A stretch of 64,000 nt of DNA from Microbacteriaceae bacterium (GCA_019639055.1 JAHBSP010000004.1:87946-151945), one strand, 5' to 3'. Counted from the first letter of the stretch, positions 52,949 through 63,856 are shown. The notes: a model not told the origin generated them from the sequence alone. Program-made: numbers and translations.

Positions 52949-54087
52949 TCAGCGTCGGTGAATTTCGTCACCGCAAGTGCCTCAGCCGAGTCCAACTCCT
53001 CCGCGGTGATTCCTCCCCTAGTCGCACTAGTGAGTTCGGTGAACCCTTTCTCAAAAGCGGCCACAATATCTTCGCGAGGTCTACCAAGCTGTTTTGAGAG
53101 TGGATCCACCCGCTTTGCAGCACTCTTGATCCCCTTATCGCTGAGTTTTTCGCGACCAATCCTGAGCACGCGCATCATTTTTTCACCATCAATCTCGTAG
53201 GCGATAGTGACATGATGCAACACCGCACCCTTAGCAAGCCGCTTCTGCGCTGCCCCACCAATCTTGCCGAGCGGAGAGGCGATGTCATTTAGTGGCTTGT
53301 ATTCTGCATCCACGCCAAGACCGCGAAGAGCGGCAATCGCCCAAGAATCTAGGAAGCGGTATGACTCCTCAAAGCTCATTCCTGCAACAAAACTTGCCGG
53401 AATATACAGCGAATAGGTGATTACTGTGCCAGCTTCCATCAGCATCGCGCCACCACCGGAGACGCGCCGAATCACCTGCAAGTTCTCTGCGGTAGCGGCC
53501 TCAATATCGACCTCGTTTTTCACGCTCTGGAATGAGCCAATGATAATCGCGGAAGTGTCCCACTCCCAGATTCGAAGAGTTGGCTTACGCTTACCCTCTG
53601 CAACCGATTCTGTGAGCACTTGATCCAGCGCTACCTGCACCGCAGCGGGGAGCGGCTCATGCCGAATAATCTCCCATTCAAGACTCCGCCAGTCTGGAGT
53701 CTTCCCCACAGGAATTTCGAGTGCCGGACTCACCTCTCCCTGCTCGGTCCCGAGCGCGCGCATCACCACCCTGGCAACATCTTCGACCCTGAAACCGATT
53801 AGCTTCCAATCGTTTCCGTATGCGCGAATCAGCGCCTCTTCAATTACCGCAGCAAGGCTCGAAGCGGATGAATCAACTGGCTGACAGTGCAGCGCATCCT
53901 CAATTACGCCGAGTGCCTCATCCGGTTCTATAAAAAAGTCACCCGCTAGTTTGGCCGCACTAATTCGGAAAGGGCCGTGCTTACTCTGTTCAGCAACACT
54001 GGCAGAATCGGCTGAGTTCAAAGCCTCAGCAACTTCTAGTTCAACCGTGACCAGCTTGCCACCGGGAACTTTTAATTCAGCACGCAC
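52927..54087 (-). CDS. Lipoate--protein ligase with accessory domain at the N-terminus
   Basis: 386 residues. Residues 1-112 resemble the lipoate-ligase accessory domain (LKVPGGKLVTVELEV, KLAGDFFIEPDEALGVIEDAL, LIGFRVEDVARVVM), normally C-terminal or a separate LplB. Residues about 130-330 are the BPL/LplA/LipB catalytic fold (PTLRIWEWDTSAIIIGSFQ, RRVSGGGAMLMEAGTVITYSL, NDIASPLGKIGGAAQKR with catalytic Lys). It attaches lipoate to dehydrogenase E2 and GcvH proteins. The domain order is swapped relative to E. coli LplA. Confidence 0.88.
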   Translation of the reverse strand: MRAELKVPGGKLVTVELEVAEALNSADSASVAEQSKHGPFRISAAKLAGDFFIEPDEALGVIEDALHCQPVDSSASSLAAVIEEALIRAYGNDWKLIGFRVEDVARVVMRALGTEQGEVSPALEIPVGKTPDWRSLEWEIIRHEPLPAAVQVALDQVLTESVAEGKRKPTLRIWEWDTSAIIIGSFQSVKNEVDIEAATAENLQVIRRVSGGGAMLMEAGTVITYSLYIPASFVAGMSFEESYRFLDSWAIAALRGLGVDAEYKPLNDIASPLGKIGGAAQKRLAKGAVLHHVTIAYEIDGEKMMRVLRIGREKLSDKGIKSAAKRVDPLSKQLGRPREDIVAAFEKGFTELTSATRGGITAEELDSAEALAVTKFTDAEWTYRIP

Positions 54088-54103
54088 AGTTTCAGATTAA
54101 CAG

Positions 54104-54649
54104 TTATTCCCAGACGCTTGGTGCTTCAGCCTTAGTTGGTGGGAGTGCGAAATCTTTAGCCCAGTCACTGATGTATTTAGGAACGGTTGGGGCGTCTGGG
54201 TAGTTTAGCCCTTCCATTAATTCCTTCGTTCGCAACGTTCCAGTTTTTTTGGAGAGGAACCTGGCACGAATAAACGCTTTCGCATAGATCTCACCATCGA
54301 CAACAAAGCGTTGCTCTAGGTAGACAGATTTTTCATCGATGCCGTGAAACTTAGTCTCTAACTGATACTTGACCCAGGGGTTCAGGCTCTTGCGATAAGT
54401 GATTGTTTGCTGCACCACAACCGGATACCAGTCGAGTTCACGAAGCCGCTTCCACATTCCGGTTTGGCTCATCATCGCTACCCGCCCAAGGTCCATAAGT
54501 GTCAGGAATCTGCCGTTGTTCATGTGCCCGAGCACGTCAAGGTCGGTGGGAAGCACCCGGAAGTTCACACGTGAAACTTCCTGATAGCTAAGTTTTGGAA
54601 ACCTGCGCCTGCGGATCCAGAGGGAGAGCATCCGCAAATATAGATTCAA
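54104..54649 (-). CDS. Hotdog-fold acyl thioesterase-like protein (4HBT_2)
   Basis: 181 residues from TTG 54647-54649, directly after the prpC stop (a possible ATG is six codons later). VLPTDLDVLGHMNNGRFLTLMDLGR is the catalytic-helix signature with Asp; QQTITYRKSLNPW and FVVDGEIYAKAFIRARFL follow. It probably cleaves acyl-CoA or acyl-ACP. It is the last of the prp series and may belong to the same transcript. Confidence 0.85.
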   Translation of the reverse strand: MNLYLRMLSLWIRRRRFPKLSYQEVSRVNFRVLPTDLDVLGHMNNGRFLTLMDLGRVAMMSQTGMWKRLRELDWYPVVVQQTITYRKSLNPWVKYQLETKFHGIDEKSVYLEQRFVVDGEIYAKAFIRARFLSKKTGTLRTKELMEGLNYPDAPTVPKYISDWAKDFALPPTKAEAPSVWE

Positions 54650-55768
54650 CTAGAGCACGTGCCTCTCTGGCACACCGTTGTAGACAGACAGTGGCCGTAT
54701 TAGTGCATTGTTTTCTACCTGCTCAATAATATGCGCAGTCCAGCCGGTCACGCGAGCCGCCACGAAAATCGGGGTGAACTCCTCGGTTTCGAAGCCCATC
54801 AGGTGATAAGTAGGGCCTGCCGGGTAGTCGAGGTTCGGGTAGATCCCCTTACGCGAAACAAAATCTTCCTCGAGTGCTTCGTAAAGCTCCAGCACATCTG
54901 CTCTGCCGTAGTGTTCAATCATTTTCACCATGGCATCGCGCATTGTGGGCACCCTAGAATCGCCCGACTTATATACGCGGTGCCCGAAGCCCATAATCTT
55001 GCGCTTGGTCGCGAGCGCATTATCGAGCCAAACCTTTACCCGCTCTTTCGCGCCAGGACCGAACCCGATCTCGTTGAAGATGTGCAGCACTGCCTCGTTA
55101 GCACCACCGTGAAGTGGTCCCTTGAGTGCGCCAATCGCTCCGGTCACTGCAGAGTAAATATCTGAGAGAGTGGATGCGATAACCCGGCCGGTAAAGGTGG
55201 AAGCGTTGAAAGAGTGCTCGGCATAGAGAATTAGCGATACCCGGAATGCGTCAGCAACGGCTGCTTCCGGTTCTTCACCGAATGTCTGCCAGAGGAAATC
55301 TTCTGCATAGTTTAGGTGCGAACTCGGTTCTACCGGTTCCAGTCCTTTGCGCCTGCGGTGATCGCGAGCAACAACCGCAGGAATTTGCGCGAACAGTGCC
55401 TCTGCCTTGCTGAGGTTTTCGGTGAGGGTCCAGGCATCCTTATCTAGGGAGCCGATAACACTCACTGCGGTGCGCACGACATCCATAGGGTGAGCATCGA
55501 GTGGAAGCGCGTCCACAGCGGCGGCTACTCTCGGGTCAAGTTTGCGAAGTGGGCGGGTGCGTTCGTTAAATGCAGTCAGTTCACTCTCGCTTGGGAGTTC
55601 ACCGTTCCAAAGCAGGTAGGCAACTTCCTCAAAAGTCTTGGATGCAGCCAATTCCTGCACTGGATAGCCGCGGTAAAGCAGGGAGTTGGTTTCCGCATTC
55701 ACCTTCGAAATTGCGGTGTAGTCAATCGGAACCCCTGCCAGTCCCTTATATATTTCTTTTTCTTCCAT
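54650..55768 (-). CDS. prpC: 2-methylcitrate synthase (citrate synthase family)
   Basis: 372 residues, the short citrate-synthase form. The front EIYKGLAGVPIDYTAISKVN is a methylcitrate-synthase mark; catalytic GPLHGGANEAV, MGFGHRVYKSGDSR and LDYPAGPTYHLMG follow. It condenses propionyl-CoA with oxaloacetate. It follows prpB after an 18 bp gap. Such enzymes may also make citrate, but the context indicates the methylcitrate cycle. Confidence 0.95.
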   Translation of the reverse strand: MEEKEIYKGLAGVPIDYTAISKVNAETNSLLYRGYPVQELAASKTFEEVAYLLWNGELPSESELTAFNERTRPLRKLDPRVAAAVDALPLDAHPMDVVRTAVSVIGSLDKDAWTLTENLSKAEALFAQIPAVVARDHRRRKGLEPVEPSSHLNYAEDFLWQTFGEEPEAAVADAFRVSLILYAEHSFNASTFTGRVIASTLSDIYSAVTGAIGALKGPLHGGANEAVLHIFNEIGFGPGAKERVKVWLDNALATKRKIMGFGHRVYKSGDSRVPTMRDAMVKMIEHYGRADVLELYEALEEDFVSRKGIYPNLDYPAGPTYHLMGFETEEFTPIFVAARVTGWTAHIIEQVENNALIRPLSVYNGVPERHVL

Positions 55769-55786
55769 AGGTACTTTTGGTCCTAA

Positions 55787-56701
55787 CTAGTCTTGGTGGA
55801 AATGCCCATCCAATTTGAAATTAAAGATTGAGCTATCGAAAGAGTTGTAACCCTCGTAATCAATCAGTTCGTAGAGGTCGGCTCTGGTTTGCATAACCGG
55901 AATGGATGCCTCCAAGCTACCTGTCTCAAGAAGTGAGTCGAGGGCTGTGGCAGCTGCGCCAATTGCGAGGCGAAGGAGCGAGACCGGGTAGATGATGATG
56001 TTGACGCCAACATCTTCCAACTGCTGCTTGGTGAACAGTTCGCTCTTGCCAAACTCAGTCATGTTCGCAAGAATCGGCACATCTACTGCCTTGCGGATCG
56101 CTTCAAACTCGCTCAGGTCGCGCATCGCTTCCGGGAAGATTGCATCGGCACCGGCATCAACCAGTTTCTTGGCTCTGTCTTCTGCAGCGGCGAGAGAATC
56201 AACACCACGGATGTCTGTGCGCGCCATAATCAACAGGTTCGAATCGCGCCTAGCACTCACTGCAGACTGAATGCGCTGGATAGATGTGATCTCATCAACC
56301 ACCTGCTTGCCGTCTAGGTGACCACAACGTTTCGGATTTACCTGGTCCTCGATATGGATGCCTGAAACCCCGGCATCTTCCATCTCCTGCACTGTGCGAG
56401 CTAAGTTTAGTGCCTCACCAAATCCGGTATCGGCATCAACAAGAGTGGGAAGATCGGTCGCACTGGCTATTTGACGAGCACGGGTAGCGACCTCGGTGAG
56501 TGTGGTGAGGCCGATGTCTGGTAGCCCAAGATCGGCAGCGAGTGCTCCACCTGAAACATAGACTCCTTCGAACCCTTTTTGTTGCACAAGTTTGGCGGTT
56601 AGTGGACTGTATGCGCCGGGCATTTGCAGAGTCTTGCCACTTGCCAGCAGCGCACGGAAATCTGCGCGCTTCTCAGCGGCGGTCTTTTTTGAGTAAAGCA
56701 T
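55787..56701 (-). CDS. prpB: Methylisocitrate lyase
   Basis: 304 residues. VDADTGFGEALNLARTV, GIHIEDQVNPKRCGHLDGKQ (catalytic Cys in KRCGH), RTDIRGVDSL and DAIFPEAM are PrpB motifs. It splits 2-methylisocitrate to pyruvate and succinate. Its ATG overlaps the prpD stop by one base (TAATG), so it is translationally coupled. Confidence 0.96.
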   Translation of the reverse strand: MLYSKKTAAEKRADFRALLASGKTLQMPGAYSPLTAKLVQQKGFEGVYVSGGALAADLGLPDIGLTTLTEVATRARQIASATDLPTLVDADTGFGEALNLARTVQEMEDAGVSGIHIEDQVNPKRCGHLDGKQVVDEITSIQRIQSAVSARRDSNLLIMARTDIRGVDSLAAAEDRAKKLVDAGADAIFPEAMRDLSEFEAIRKAVDVPILANMTEFGKSELFTKQQLEDVGVNIIIYPVSLLRLAIGAAATALDSLLETGSLEASIPVMQTRADLYELIDYEGYNSFDSSIFNFKLDGHFHQD

Positions 56702-58227
56702 TAGAAGAGACCCTTCGTGGTTGGTGCTTGGTCAAGGTAGCCGGCTTTAGCGGTTATTGTTAGTCCCCACAGTTCTTCCGGTTGTAGTTCAGGAAGGCGC
56801 TGGGCGACATCCAAGAATCTTTCAATCTCGGCAGGTTCGAGCACACCCTCTGCAAGGGTGCGGAACTTGTGGATATAGTCTGCGCGCTTGAATGGCCTAG
56901 CCCCAAGTGGGTGAGCATCGGCTACTGCAATCTCGTCGATAATTACGCTGCCGTTTTCGAGAGTGATTTCTACACGGCCACCGAATGCCATTTCGCTCGG
57001 ATCTGTGGAGAGGTAACGCCTGGTCCACTCTTTGTCTTCGGTGGTGGTTATCTTGTGCCAGAGCGCCACGGTATCTTCGCGAGCGGCACGCTCTGGTGCG
57101 TATGAGTGCTCCTGATGCCAGGTGCCGTCTTGCAGGGCAACCGCGAAAATGTATGGAATTGAGTGATCAAGGGTTTCGCGACTGGCGCTTGGGTCATACT
57201 TTTGCGGGTCATTTGCTCCAGAACCAATCACATAATGGGTGTGGTGCGAGGTGTGAATAACAATCGCTTTCACATTGTTTGGATCGCGCACTTCAGGATG
57301 CTCGTTGCCCATCTTCCGTGCCAGGTCAATCAGCGCCTGTGCCTGATACTCGGCGGAATGTTCCTTGGTGTAGCTGTCCAAAATTGCCCGCTTTGGCTCA
57401 CCCTTGCCGGGCAGATATACGTCATAGCGTGCATCCGGCCCGTCGAGTAGCCAGGCGATAACTCCATCCTCACCCTCATATATAGGTGATGGGCTGGTCT
57501 CGCCGCGCATGGCTCGGTCGACCGCTTCGACCGCGACTTTTCCGGCAAGTGCTGGGGCGTGCGCTTTCCAGCTTGAGATTTCTCCCTTGCGAGATTGTCT
57601 GGTTGCGGTGGTGGTGTGAAGTGCCTGGCCGACTGCCTGGAAGATTGTGTCGGCGTCAAGACCGAGCATGGTTCCGATTCCTGCAGCGGCTGCTGGGCCG
57701 AGGTGTGCTACGTGGTCAATTTTGTGCTTGTGTAGGGAGATGGTGCGCACCAGGTCGATTTGGATTTCGTAGCCTGTTGCGATTCCGCGTACTAAGTCCT
57801 TTCCGGTGCATCCTGCGTGCTGGGCTACCGCCACAATTGCCGGAATATTATCGCCCGGGTGTGAGTATTCGGCGGCTAGGAAGGTGTCATGGAAGTCGAG
57901 TTCGCGCACGGCCACTCCGTTGGCCCAAGCTGCCCATTCCGGTGAAAACCTTTCAGTTTGCGCTAGCCCAAAAACTGTTGCCCCTTTGCCGCCCTTGCTT
58001 GGTGGGTGAGCTTCTGCCTGGTTTCGAGCTGATGTTGGGGCTTTGCGAATCAGTGACGCTGCTGCAACTGCCGCGTTATCGATCACCCTGTTGATGATCA
58101 TCTCTACGACGTCTGCTTCGACCGCAACTGGGTCTGTAGCAACCTCTGCAATTCGATATGCAAGCTGTTCTTTTTTGGGTAGGTTCTCGCTAGATTTATA
58201 TGTTCTGAGCTCGTACTTCTCTGTCAT
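56701..58227 (-). CDS. prpD: 2-methylcitrate dehydratase
   Basis: 508 residues from ATG 58225-58227, chosen because AAAGG lies about 7 bases upstream; the frame is open to 58257. It is an MmgE/PrpD family protein: [61 protein letters not shown] and [10 protein letters not shown]. It dehydrates 2-methylcitrate to 2-methylaconitate. First gene of prpDBC, 113 bp after pckG. Confidence 0.94.
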   Translation of the reverse strand: MTEKYELRTYKSSENLPKKEQLAYRIAEVATDPVAVEADVVEMIINRVIDNAAVAAASLIRKAPTSARNQAEAHPPSKGGKGATVFGLAQTERFSPEWAAWANGVAVRELDFHDTFLAAEYSHPGDNIPAIVAVAQHAGCTGKDLVRGIATGYEIQIDLVRTISLHKHKIDHVAHLGPAAAAGIGTMLGLDADTIFQAVGQALHTTTATRQSRKGEISSWKAHAPALAGKVAVEAVDRAMRGETSPSPIYEGEDGVIAWLLDGPDARYDVYLPGKGEPKRAILDSYTKEHSAEYQAQALIDLARKMGNEHPEVRDPNNVKAIVIHTSHHTHYVIGSGANDPQKYDPSASRETLDHSIPYIFAVALQDGTWHQEHSYAPERAAREDTVALWHKITTTEDKEWTRRYLSTDPSEMAFGGRVEITLENGSVIIDEIAVADAHPLGARPFKRADYIHKFRTLAEGVLEPAEIERFLDVAQRLPELQPEELWGLTITAKAGYLDQAPTTKGLF

Positions 58228-58321
58228 CGATGACCTTTCTAAGGGCCGCGTAGGCAACCAAAACTTGCCCTAATATAGGCGCGCTTAATAGTCTACATCT
58301 TTTCGAAATATGCTCAGTGCG

Positions 58322-58336
58322 GTGCATTTATTGCAC
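58322..58336. promoter_or_regulatory. Inverted repeat upstream of prpDBC
   Basis: GTGCA (58322-58326) and TGCAC (58332-58336) form a 5-5-5 inverted repeat 95-110 bp upstream of prpD, in the pckG-prpD gap. The partial ATTGCA core recalls RamB/PrpR sites (TTTGCAAA-like), so it is a candidate operator; it could also be a weak hairpin after pckG. Confidence 0.4.
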
Positions 58337-58340
58337 GAAA

Positions 58341-60170
58341 TTATGCGCGGTTTAGACGCCCCCGAAGTTCCAAAAGCTCCAAACGCAACTGCTTTGGCAC
58401 CTTGTCTCCGAACATTTCAAAGAACTTATCGGTTAGGTCTGCCTCGTAAAGCCAAGCTTCCGGGTTGATTGCGAAGAGTTCTTTCATTGTCTCATCTGAG
58501 ATTTCCAAACCTTCGATGTTGAGATCAGTTGGAAGGTTACCGATAGGTGAAGGAGTGGCGGATGCGCGGCCCTGGACTCGCTTAGAGATCCATTCCAGCA
58601 CGCGAGAGTTCTCACCAAAGCCTGGCCAAAGGAATTTGCCTTCCTTGTTCTTACGGAACCAGTTCACCTGGAAAATGCGTGGAGCCTTGTCACCCAGTAG
58701 TGCACCCATTTTTAGCCAGTGGTTCCAGTAGTCGGCCATGTTGTAGCCACAGAAAGGAAGCATCGCAAACGGATCGCGACGAAGTTCACCAACAGGTCCT
58801 TCAGCAGCTGCAGTCTGCTCACTGGCAATAGTTGCACCCATGAATACACCGTGCTGCCACGAGTAGCTCTGTGCAACCAAAGGCACATTTGTGGTACGGC
58901 GGCCACCGAAAACGATCGCATCCACTGGCACGCCGCCCAGCGCATCCCACTCAGCAGCGAGTGAAGGTGTTTGTTCAATTGGCGCGGTGAATCTGGAGTT
59001 AGGGTGTGCTGCTAATACACCAGATTCAGGAGTCCAATCCCGTCCGCGCCAATCGATTAAATGCTTAGGAGCTTCTGGAGTCAGTCCCTCCCACCAGACA
59101 TCGCCCTCGTCGGATAGGGCAACGTTAGTGAAAATAACGTTCTCTCGCAGTGTCTCAACAGCATTGGGATTGGTCTCTATACCGGTGCCAGGGGCGACAC
59201 CGAAAAATCCTGCCTCGGGGTTGATTGCCCACAGGCGCCCATCTTCTCCAGGGCGCATCCAGACAATGTCATCACCCAGGGTCTCTACTTTCCAACCTGG
59301 GATGGTTGGCTGCAGCATAGCGAGGTTAGTCTTTCCGCAAGCAGATGGGAACGCAGCTGCGATATTGGTGACTTTACCTTCGGGAGAAGAAACCTTGATA
59401 AGGAGCATGTGTTCAGCAAGCCAGCCCTCGTCACGGCCGATAACCGAAGCGATACGTAGAGCAAAACACTTCTTACCGAGGAGAGCATTACCGCCGTAAC
59501 CGGAACCGTAGGAGAAAATCTCGCGGGTGTCAGGGAAGTGAGTGATGTATTTAGTTTCGTTGCATGGCCAAGAAGTATCTGGGCGGGTGTTGCCATCAAC
59601 ATCAACTAGTGGGTAGCCAACGGAGTGAACACCGCGCACGAATTCGCTGTCCTCACCCATTGCGGCTAGTGGCTCGTTTCCGGTGCGGGTCATAATGTGC
59701 ATGTTTAGAGTCGCATATGCGGAATCGGTGAGTTGCACACCAGTGTAAGAAATTGGACCGCCTACAGGACCCATCGAGAATGGAATCACGTACATGATGC
59801 GGCCGCGCATAGATCCGTCGAAGTGCGGTTTTAGTTCTTCTTTAAGCTCGTCAGGGTGGCGCCAGTTATTGGTTGGTCCGGTCTCTTCCTGAGTTTCGGT
59901 AGCAATAAAGGTGCGCTCTTCAACGCGAGCAACGTCACCTGGGTCGGTGCGGGCTAGGAAAGAGTTTGGGCGAAGTTCTGGGTTGAGTCTGATTAGACGA
60001 CCGGCTGCTATTTCGCGCTCTGTTAGGAGTTGGAAGTTGGCCTCTGAGCCGTCATACCATTCAATGCTGTCAGGCTTTAGAAGTTCCGCCATCTCGGCGA
60101 CCCACTGCTTGAGATTCGCAGGTGCGATATCTGGGGCATTGATTGCTGCTGCTGTCATATTGTTTGGCAT
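58341..60170 (-). CDS. pckG: Phosphoenolpyruvate carboxykinase (GTP)
   Basis: 609 residues. [16 protein letters not shown] holds the P-loop and reactive Cys, [18 protein letters not shown] and [21 protein letters not shown] follow, and [14 protein letters not shown] marks the GTP type. It interconverts oxaloacetate and phosphoenolpyruvate, which lets carbon from the methylcitrate cycle leave for gluconeogenesis. The start MPNNMTAAA has GGAAAG about 8 bases upstream. Divergent from the regulator (124 bp). Confidence 0.97.
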   Translation of the reverse strand: MPNNMTAAAINAPDIAPANLKQWVAEMAELLKPDSIEWYDGSEANFQLLTEREIAAGRLIRLNPELRPNSFLARTDPGDVARVEERTFIATETQEETGPTNNWRHPDELKEELKPHFDGSMRGRIMYVIPFSMGPVGGPISYTGVQLTDSAYATLNMHIMTRTGNEPLAAMGEDSEFVRGVHSVGYPLVDVDGNTRPDTSWPCNETKYITHFPDTREIFSYGSGYGGNALLGKKCFALRIASVIGRDEGWLAEHMLLIKVSSPEGKVTNIAAAFPSACGKTNLAMLQPTIPGWKVETLGDDIVWMRPGEDGRLWAINPEAGFFGVAPGTGIETNPNAVETLRENVIFTNVALSDEGDVWWEGLTPEAPKHLIDWRGRDWTPESGVLAAHPNSRFTAPIEQTPSLAAEWDALGGVPVDAIVFGGRRTTNVPLVAQSYSWQHGVFMGATIASEQTAAAEGPVGELRRDPFAMLPFCGYNMADYWNHWLKMGALLGDKAPRIFQVNWFRKNKEGKFLWPGFGENSRVLEWISKRVQGRASATPSPIGNLPTDLNIEGLEISDETMKELFAINPEAWLYEADLTDKFFEMFGDKVPKQLRLELLELRGRLNRA

Positions 60171-60294
60171 TAGTTCAACTTTCCGACTTAGTAAAAACTG
60201 TGCGTATTACGACTAAACCACAGATATTGCCAGCTGAACTCGGTAATATGTAATCAAATATTCCCTTTTTTGACAGATAGTAATGAAATAGCGA

Positions 60295-61734
60295 ATGCCA
60301 TCAACAAAAACAAATTCCGCCACAGTTGGCCGCAGAATCCGCAAAGTTCGTGTGGAAAAGGGCCTAACTTTACAACAGCTCGGCGATCTGGTTGCACTCA
60401 GTGGATCCCAGATATCTCTGCTCGAATCGGGTAAACGTGAACCAAAGCTGGGCACACTGATGCAAATTGCTGAAGCACTCGGTGTTGAGGTTTCTGCACT
60501 ACTGAGTAGCGCCCCGCTTGATGAGCGTGACAGCCTTGAAGTTGCCCTAGAGGAGGCTTCAAAGAGTGACCTCTACCGCTCACTCGGATTACCTGTGTTC
60601 AAGATCAATAAGAGCGTGCCCAACGATGTGCTGGAAAACATGCTCGGTCTCTACCGTGAACTGGTGCGCCGAGAGAGTGAAACGATTGCCACCCCCGAAG
60701 AGGCACGCAGGGTAAACACTGAACTCCGGAACACTATGCGCGAACTCAACAACCACCTGCCTGAAGTTGAAAAAGCCGCAGCAGACATCCTGAAAGTATC
60801 CGGACAGCTCGCAGGCTCGGCACTTTCCCACAGCGCAGTCGCCCGAATGGCGAAACACATGGGTTTTGAAATTATCCACGTGGATGACCTACCCCACTCG
60901 GCAAGATCGCTCACCGATATTGAAAACGGAATTATTTATCTGCCACCAGCATCCATTCCGGGTGGTCACGGCCTTCGTGCGCTGGCGCTCCAAGCGATGG
61001 CCCACCGCGTGCTCGGACATACCGCGCCAACCTCCTATGCAGACTTCTTGAAACAGCGACTCGAAATCAACTACTTCTCTTCAGCGGTGCTGATGCCGAG
61101 AGACGAGGCAGTATCGTTCGTGAAGAACGCTATGGACGCGAAAGATCTGGCGGTCGAAGACTTCCGTGACGCATTCGGAGTAACTCACGAAACCGCAGCA
61201 ATGCGCCTCACAAATATTATGACCAGCGAATTCGATATTCGGATGCACTTTATCCGCACCGGAGGGCAGGGCGAAATTCTAAAAGCCTACGAGAACGACG
61301 GCTTCCCACTTCCTCGCGACGTCACCGGCAGTATTGAGGGCCAGCAAATCTGTAAACACTTCCCAGGTAGGGCAGCTTTCGAGCAGAGGGAGCGCACCAC
61401 TGAGTATTACCAATACACCGATACGCCGGTCGGGACATTCTGGGGCACTGCCCAGATTGGTCAAACCGCCACCAGTGACTTCTCAATCAGTGTCGGAGTT
61501 CCATACGCCGATGCTAAATGGTTCCGCGGAAGGTTCACCGAGCTTCGGCGGCAGTCGACCTGCCCCGACGAGAACTGCTGCCGTAGACCCGATCCGGAGC
61601 TGGCAAGTAAGTGGTCGAACAAGTTCTGGCCTAGCGCAACAGCGCACGTGCACATCCTTGCGCCACTGCCTTCTGGAACCTTCCCGGGCATCGACGATAA
61701 CGAGGTATATAAGTTCCTCGAAAAACACTCATAA
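60295..61734 (+). CDS. prpR: RamB/PrpR-type regulator of short-chain fatty acid metabolism
   Basis: 479 residues. HTH ([33 protein letters not shown], in the first 60 residues), a long helical/ImmA-IrrE-like middle ([52 protein letters not shown]) and a C-terminal DUF2083-like domain. That last domain has C353 ([10 protein letters not shown]) and a C423/C428/C429 cluster, in keeping with the Fe-S and acyl-CoA-sensing region of mycobacterial PrpR. The zinc-site HExxH of true ImmA is not seen (AHRVLGH). It probably controls prpDBC and pckG. Confidence 0.88.
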   Translation: MPSTKTNSATVGRRIRKVRVEKGLTLQQLGDLVALSGSQISLLESGKREPKLGTLMQIAEALGVEVSALLSSAPLDERDSLEVALEEASKSDLYRSLGLPVFKINKSVPNDVLENMLGLYRELVRRESETIATPEEARRVNTELRNTMRELNNHLPEVEKAAADILKVSGQLAGSALSHSAVARMAKHMGFEIIHVDDLPHSARSLTDIENGIIYLPPASIPGGHGLRALALQAMAHRVLGHTAPTSYADFLKQRLEINYFSSAVLMPRDEAVSFVKNAMDAKDLAVEDFRDAFGVTHETAAMRLTNIMTSEFDIRMHFIRTGGQGEILKAYENDGFPLPRDVTGSIEGQQICKHFPGRAAFEQRERTTEYYQYTDTPVGTFWGTAQIGQTATSDFSISVGVPYADAKWFRGRFTELRRQSTCPDENCCRRPDPELASKWSNKFWPSATAHVHILAPLPSGTFPGIDDNEVYKFLEKHS

Positions 61735-61756
61735 ATCGCGGGTAGAATTTATCACT

Positions 61757-62713
61757 ATGGCAGTGCCAAAAATTTTACTTTATTACTCATTCAAGCCCGT
61801 CCCAGATACTGACGCGGTGAAACTCTGGCAACGCGATTTATGTGAGGGTCTTGGCCTACGCGGTCGAATCATCATCTCCAAGCATGGAATCAACGGCACA
61901 GTCGGTGGCGATATTAACGCTGTCAAGACATACCTGAAGAAAACCAAAGAGTACTTCGGGAAGATGGATGCCAAATGGAGCGACGGTACCGGTTTTGACT
62001 CTGAAGGGTTCAGCCTGGACTTTCCGAAACTGAGCGTGAAGGCTAGGGATGAGCTGGTCGCCTTTGGAGCGCCAGACGAGGTTCAGGTCGGTTCACACGG
62101 TGTAATCGGCGGTGGCAAGCACCTAAAGCCTGCTCAGGTGCATGAGCTAGTTGCCGAACGAGGCGAAGAAGTGGTGTTCTTCGACGGTCGCAACAAGTTT
62201 GAGGCCGAGATCGGCCGCTTCAAAAACGCGGTTGTGCCAGATGTTGAAACCACCCACGATTTCGTGAACGAACTAGAGAGTGGAAAATACGACCACCTCA
62301 AAGACAAGCCGATCGTGACCTACTGCACTGGTGGCATCCGCTGTGAAGTTCTTAGCTCACTGATGATCAATCGCGGGTTCAGCGAGGTCTACCAAATCGA
62401 CGGCGGTATTGTTCGTTACGGCGAAACCTTTGGCGACGAAGGTCTGTGGGAAGGTTCACTCTACGTATTTGACGGACGCAAAACCATTGACTTTAGCGAG
62501 GGTGCGAAGAAGATTGCAAAGTGCGCGGTCTGTGGCACCAGCACTTCCTGGATGAACAACTGCCTCGATGCAAGTTGCCGCGCACAGCTTCCCTCCTGCG
62601 AAGGATGTGCAGATGCGGTTTGGTGCGAAGCGCACTCTGCCACAGCTGACCCCCGCAGTGCCGGAACCAGCAAAACCAACGATCAGCTGAGCAAAGCAAC
62701 AAGCAATGCCTAA
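61757..62713 (+). CDS. trhO: tRNA uridine-5-hydroxylase TrhO (rhodanese family)
   Basis: 318 residues from ATG 61757; the frame is open far upstream, inside prpR, but that part is noncoding. N-terminal acylphosphatase-like region ([30 protein letters not shown]) and rhodanese domain with [19 protein letters not shown] and the active-site loop [12 protein letters not shown], then a Cys-rich end ([25 protein letters not shown]). It hydroxylates U34 of tRNA on the way to oxyacetyl-uridine. The last 8 bp overlap acuI. Confidence 0.94.
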   Translation: MAVPKILLYYSFKPVPDTDAVKLWQRDLCEGLGLRGRIIISKHGINGTVGGDINAVKTYLKKTKEYFGKMDAKWSDGTGFDSEGFSLDFPKLSVKARDELVAFGAPDEVQVGSHGVIGGGKHLKPAQVHELVAERGEEVVFFDGRNKFEAEIGRFKNAVVPDVETTHDFVNELESGKYDHLKDKPIVTYCTGGIRCEVLSSLMINRGFSEVYQIDGGIVRYGETFGDEGLWEGSLYVFDGRKTIDFSEGAKKIAKCAVCGTSTSWMNNCLDASCRAQLPSCEGCADAVWCEAHSATADPRSAGTSKTNDQLSKATSNA

Positions 62714-63713
62714 AGCACTTTGGCTAAGCGAACAAGGTCTTGCAGCTGAACTGCGTGAAGTCACCGAGGCGGAACTTGCTGGGACTAGCGACCAGGCTGG
62801 GGCTGGAAGCGACTCCGATACCAGGGTGCGCATCCGCGTGGAATATTCGGATATCAACTATAAGGATGCGCTGGCAGTTACCGGCTCACCCGGCGTTGTG
62901 CGTAACTATCCACTTGTACCCGGAATCGATGTAGTTGGGGTTGTTGAGAATGACCCGAGCGGCACTTTCAATCCTGGCGATCGAGTAATCGGTGTCGGCG
63001 GTGGTTTGGGTGAAACTATGCACGGCGGTTTCGCAGAACTCGCGCTTGTGGATGCGCCACTTCTCACCAAAGTTCCGGAGCGTTTCGATAACCTCACTGC
63101 AGCCGCAATTGGAACTGCCGGATTTACCGCAGCCCTCTGCGTGAATCGACTGCTCGTGCACGGTATCGAGCCTGAATCTGAAGTTTGGGTAACCGGCTCC
63201 ACGGGTGGTGTGGGTAGTGTCGCGGTTTCACTACTAGCTGCTCTTGGGTTTGAAGCAGTTGCTGTTACCTCCAAAGTTGCCACCGCCGAGGATTACTTGC
63301 TCGGCTTGGGGGCAAGCAGAGTCGTGGATGCTGGCGATTTCAAAGAAGCTGGCAGGTCGCTACAGTCGGCTACCATCGGCTCCGCTATTGATACCCTCGG
63401 ATCTGTGCCACTTGCGAACCTTCTCGCTCGCACTGTACCTGGTGGGATTGTGGCCGCTTGTGGTCTTGCAGCCGGCGGAGATTTACCAACAAGTGTGATG
63501 CCGTTTATTCTGCGTTCGGTAACACTCGCTGGTGTGAACTCTGTGCATCCACTTCCCGGATGGCGCGAAGCTGCTTGGGACCTGCTCGACACTGCGCTAG
63601 ACACCGATGCACTGCTTGCTGCTACCCGCGAGATTTCTTTACCAGAGGTGGCGGATGCCGCAAAGACACTACTAGACGGAAGCAACAGCGGCCGCTTCGT
63701 GGTGAAGCTTTAG
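62706..63713 (+). CDS. acuI: Acrylyl-CoA reductase (NADPH)-type MDR oxidoreductase
   Basis: 335 residues. MDR fold: [50 protein letters not shown] (NADPH site), [29 protein letters not shown] and [10 protein letters not shown] match AcuI/YhdH. No catalytic zinc ligands. These reduce acryloyl-CoA to propionyl-CoA, the substrate of PrpC. It overlaps trhO. Residues about 23-39 contain a Gly/Ala/Ser-rich insert. Confidence 0.9.
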   Translation: MPKALWLSEQGLAAELREVTEAELAGTSDQAGAGSDSDTRVRIRVEYSDINYKDALAVTGSPGVVRNYPLVPGIDVVGVVENDPSGTFNPGDRVIGVGGGLGETMHGGFAELALVDAPLLTKVPERFDNLTAAAIGTAGFTAALCVNRLLVHGIEPESEVWVTGSTGGVGSVAVSLLAALGFEAVAVTSKVATAEDYLLGLGASRVVDAGDFKEAGRSLQSATIGSAIDTLGSVPLANLLARTVPGGIVAACGLAAGGDLPTSVMPFILRSVTLAGVNSVHPLPGWREAAWDLLDTALDTDALLAATREISLPEVADAAKTLLDGSNSGRFVVKL

Positions 63714-63856
63714 AAGTACTTCGGTGTATCGCCTTCCTTCGTTACTCTCCGGATGAACCAAATGCTTAAAACGATAAAGAGAATAACGCCACCGACAGAA
63801 AGAATTACTGGCCAAGTGTAATCAACAACTCCAAAATCATCACAATCTTCCTCCTA
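63710..63856 (-). pseudogene. Small membrane protein gene without a usable in-frame start
   Basis: The frame ending TAA at 63712-63710 encodes DFGVVDYTWPVILSVGGV, a hydrophobic helix and the tail [13 protein letters not shown]. No ATG/GTG/TTG precedes it until a TAG at 63854-63856. AGGAGG at about 63850-63855 points to GTG-ATG at 63838-63843, which is in another frame and stops after 12 codons. One extra base after the ATG would restore MxFGVVDYTWP. It is convergent with acuI and overlaps its stop. It is either a frameshifted gene, an assembly error or a non-standard start. Confidence 0.5.

Noticed and set aside
57486..58094. Plus-strand 202-residue open frame opposite prpD
   Set aside because: Arg/Leu/Cys-rich composition, no ribosome site and complete overlap with a well-supported gene.
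61334..61756. Upstream extension of the trhO frame giving a 459-residue protein
   Set aside because: It lies inside prpR in another frame, has low-complexity Ser/Thr/Pro composition, and the TrhO family start fits the ATG at 61757.
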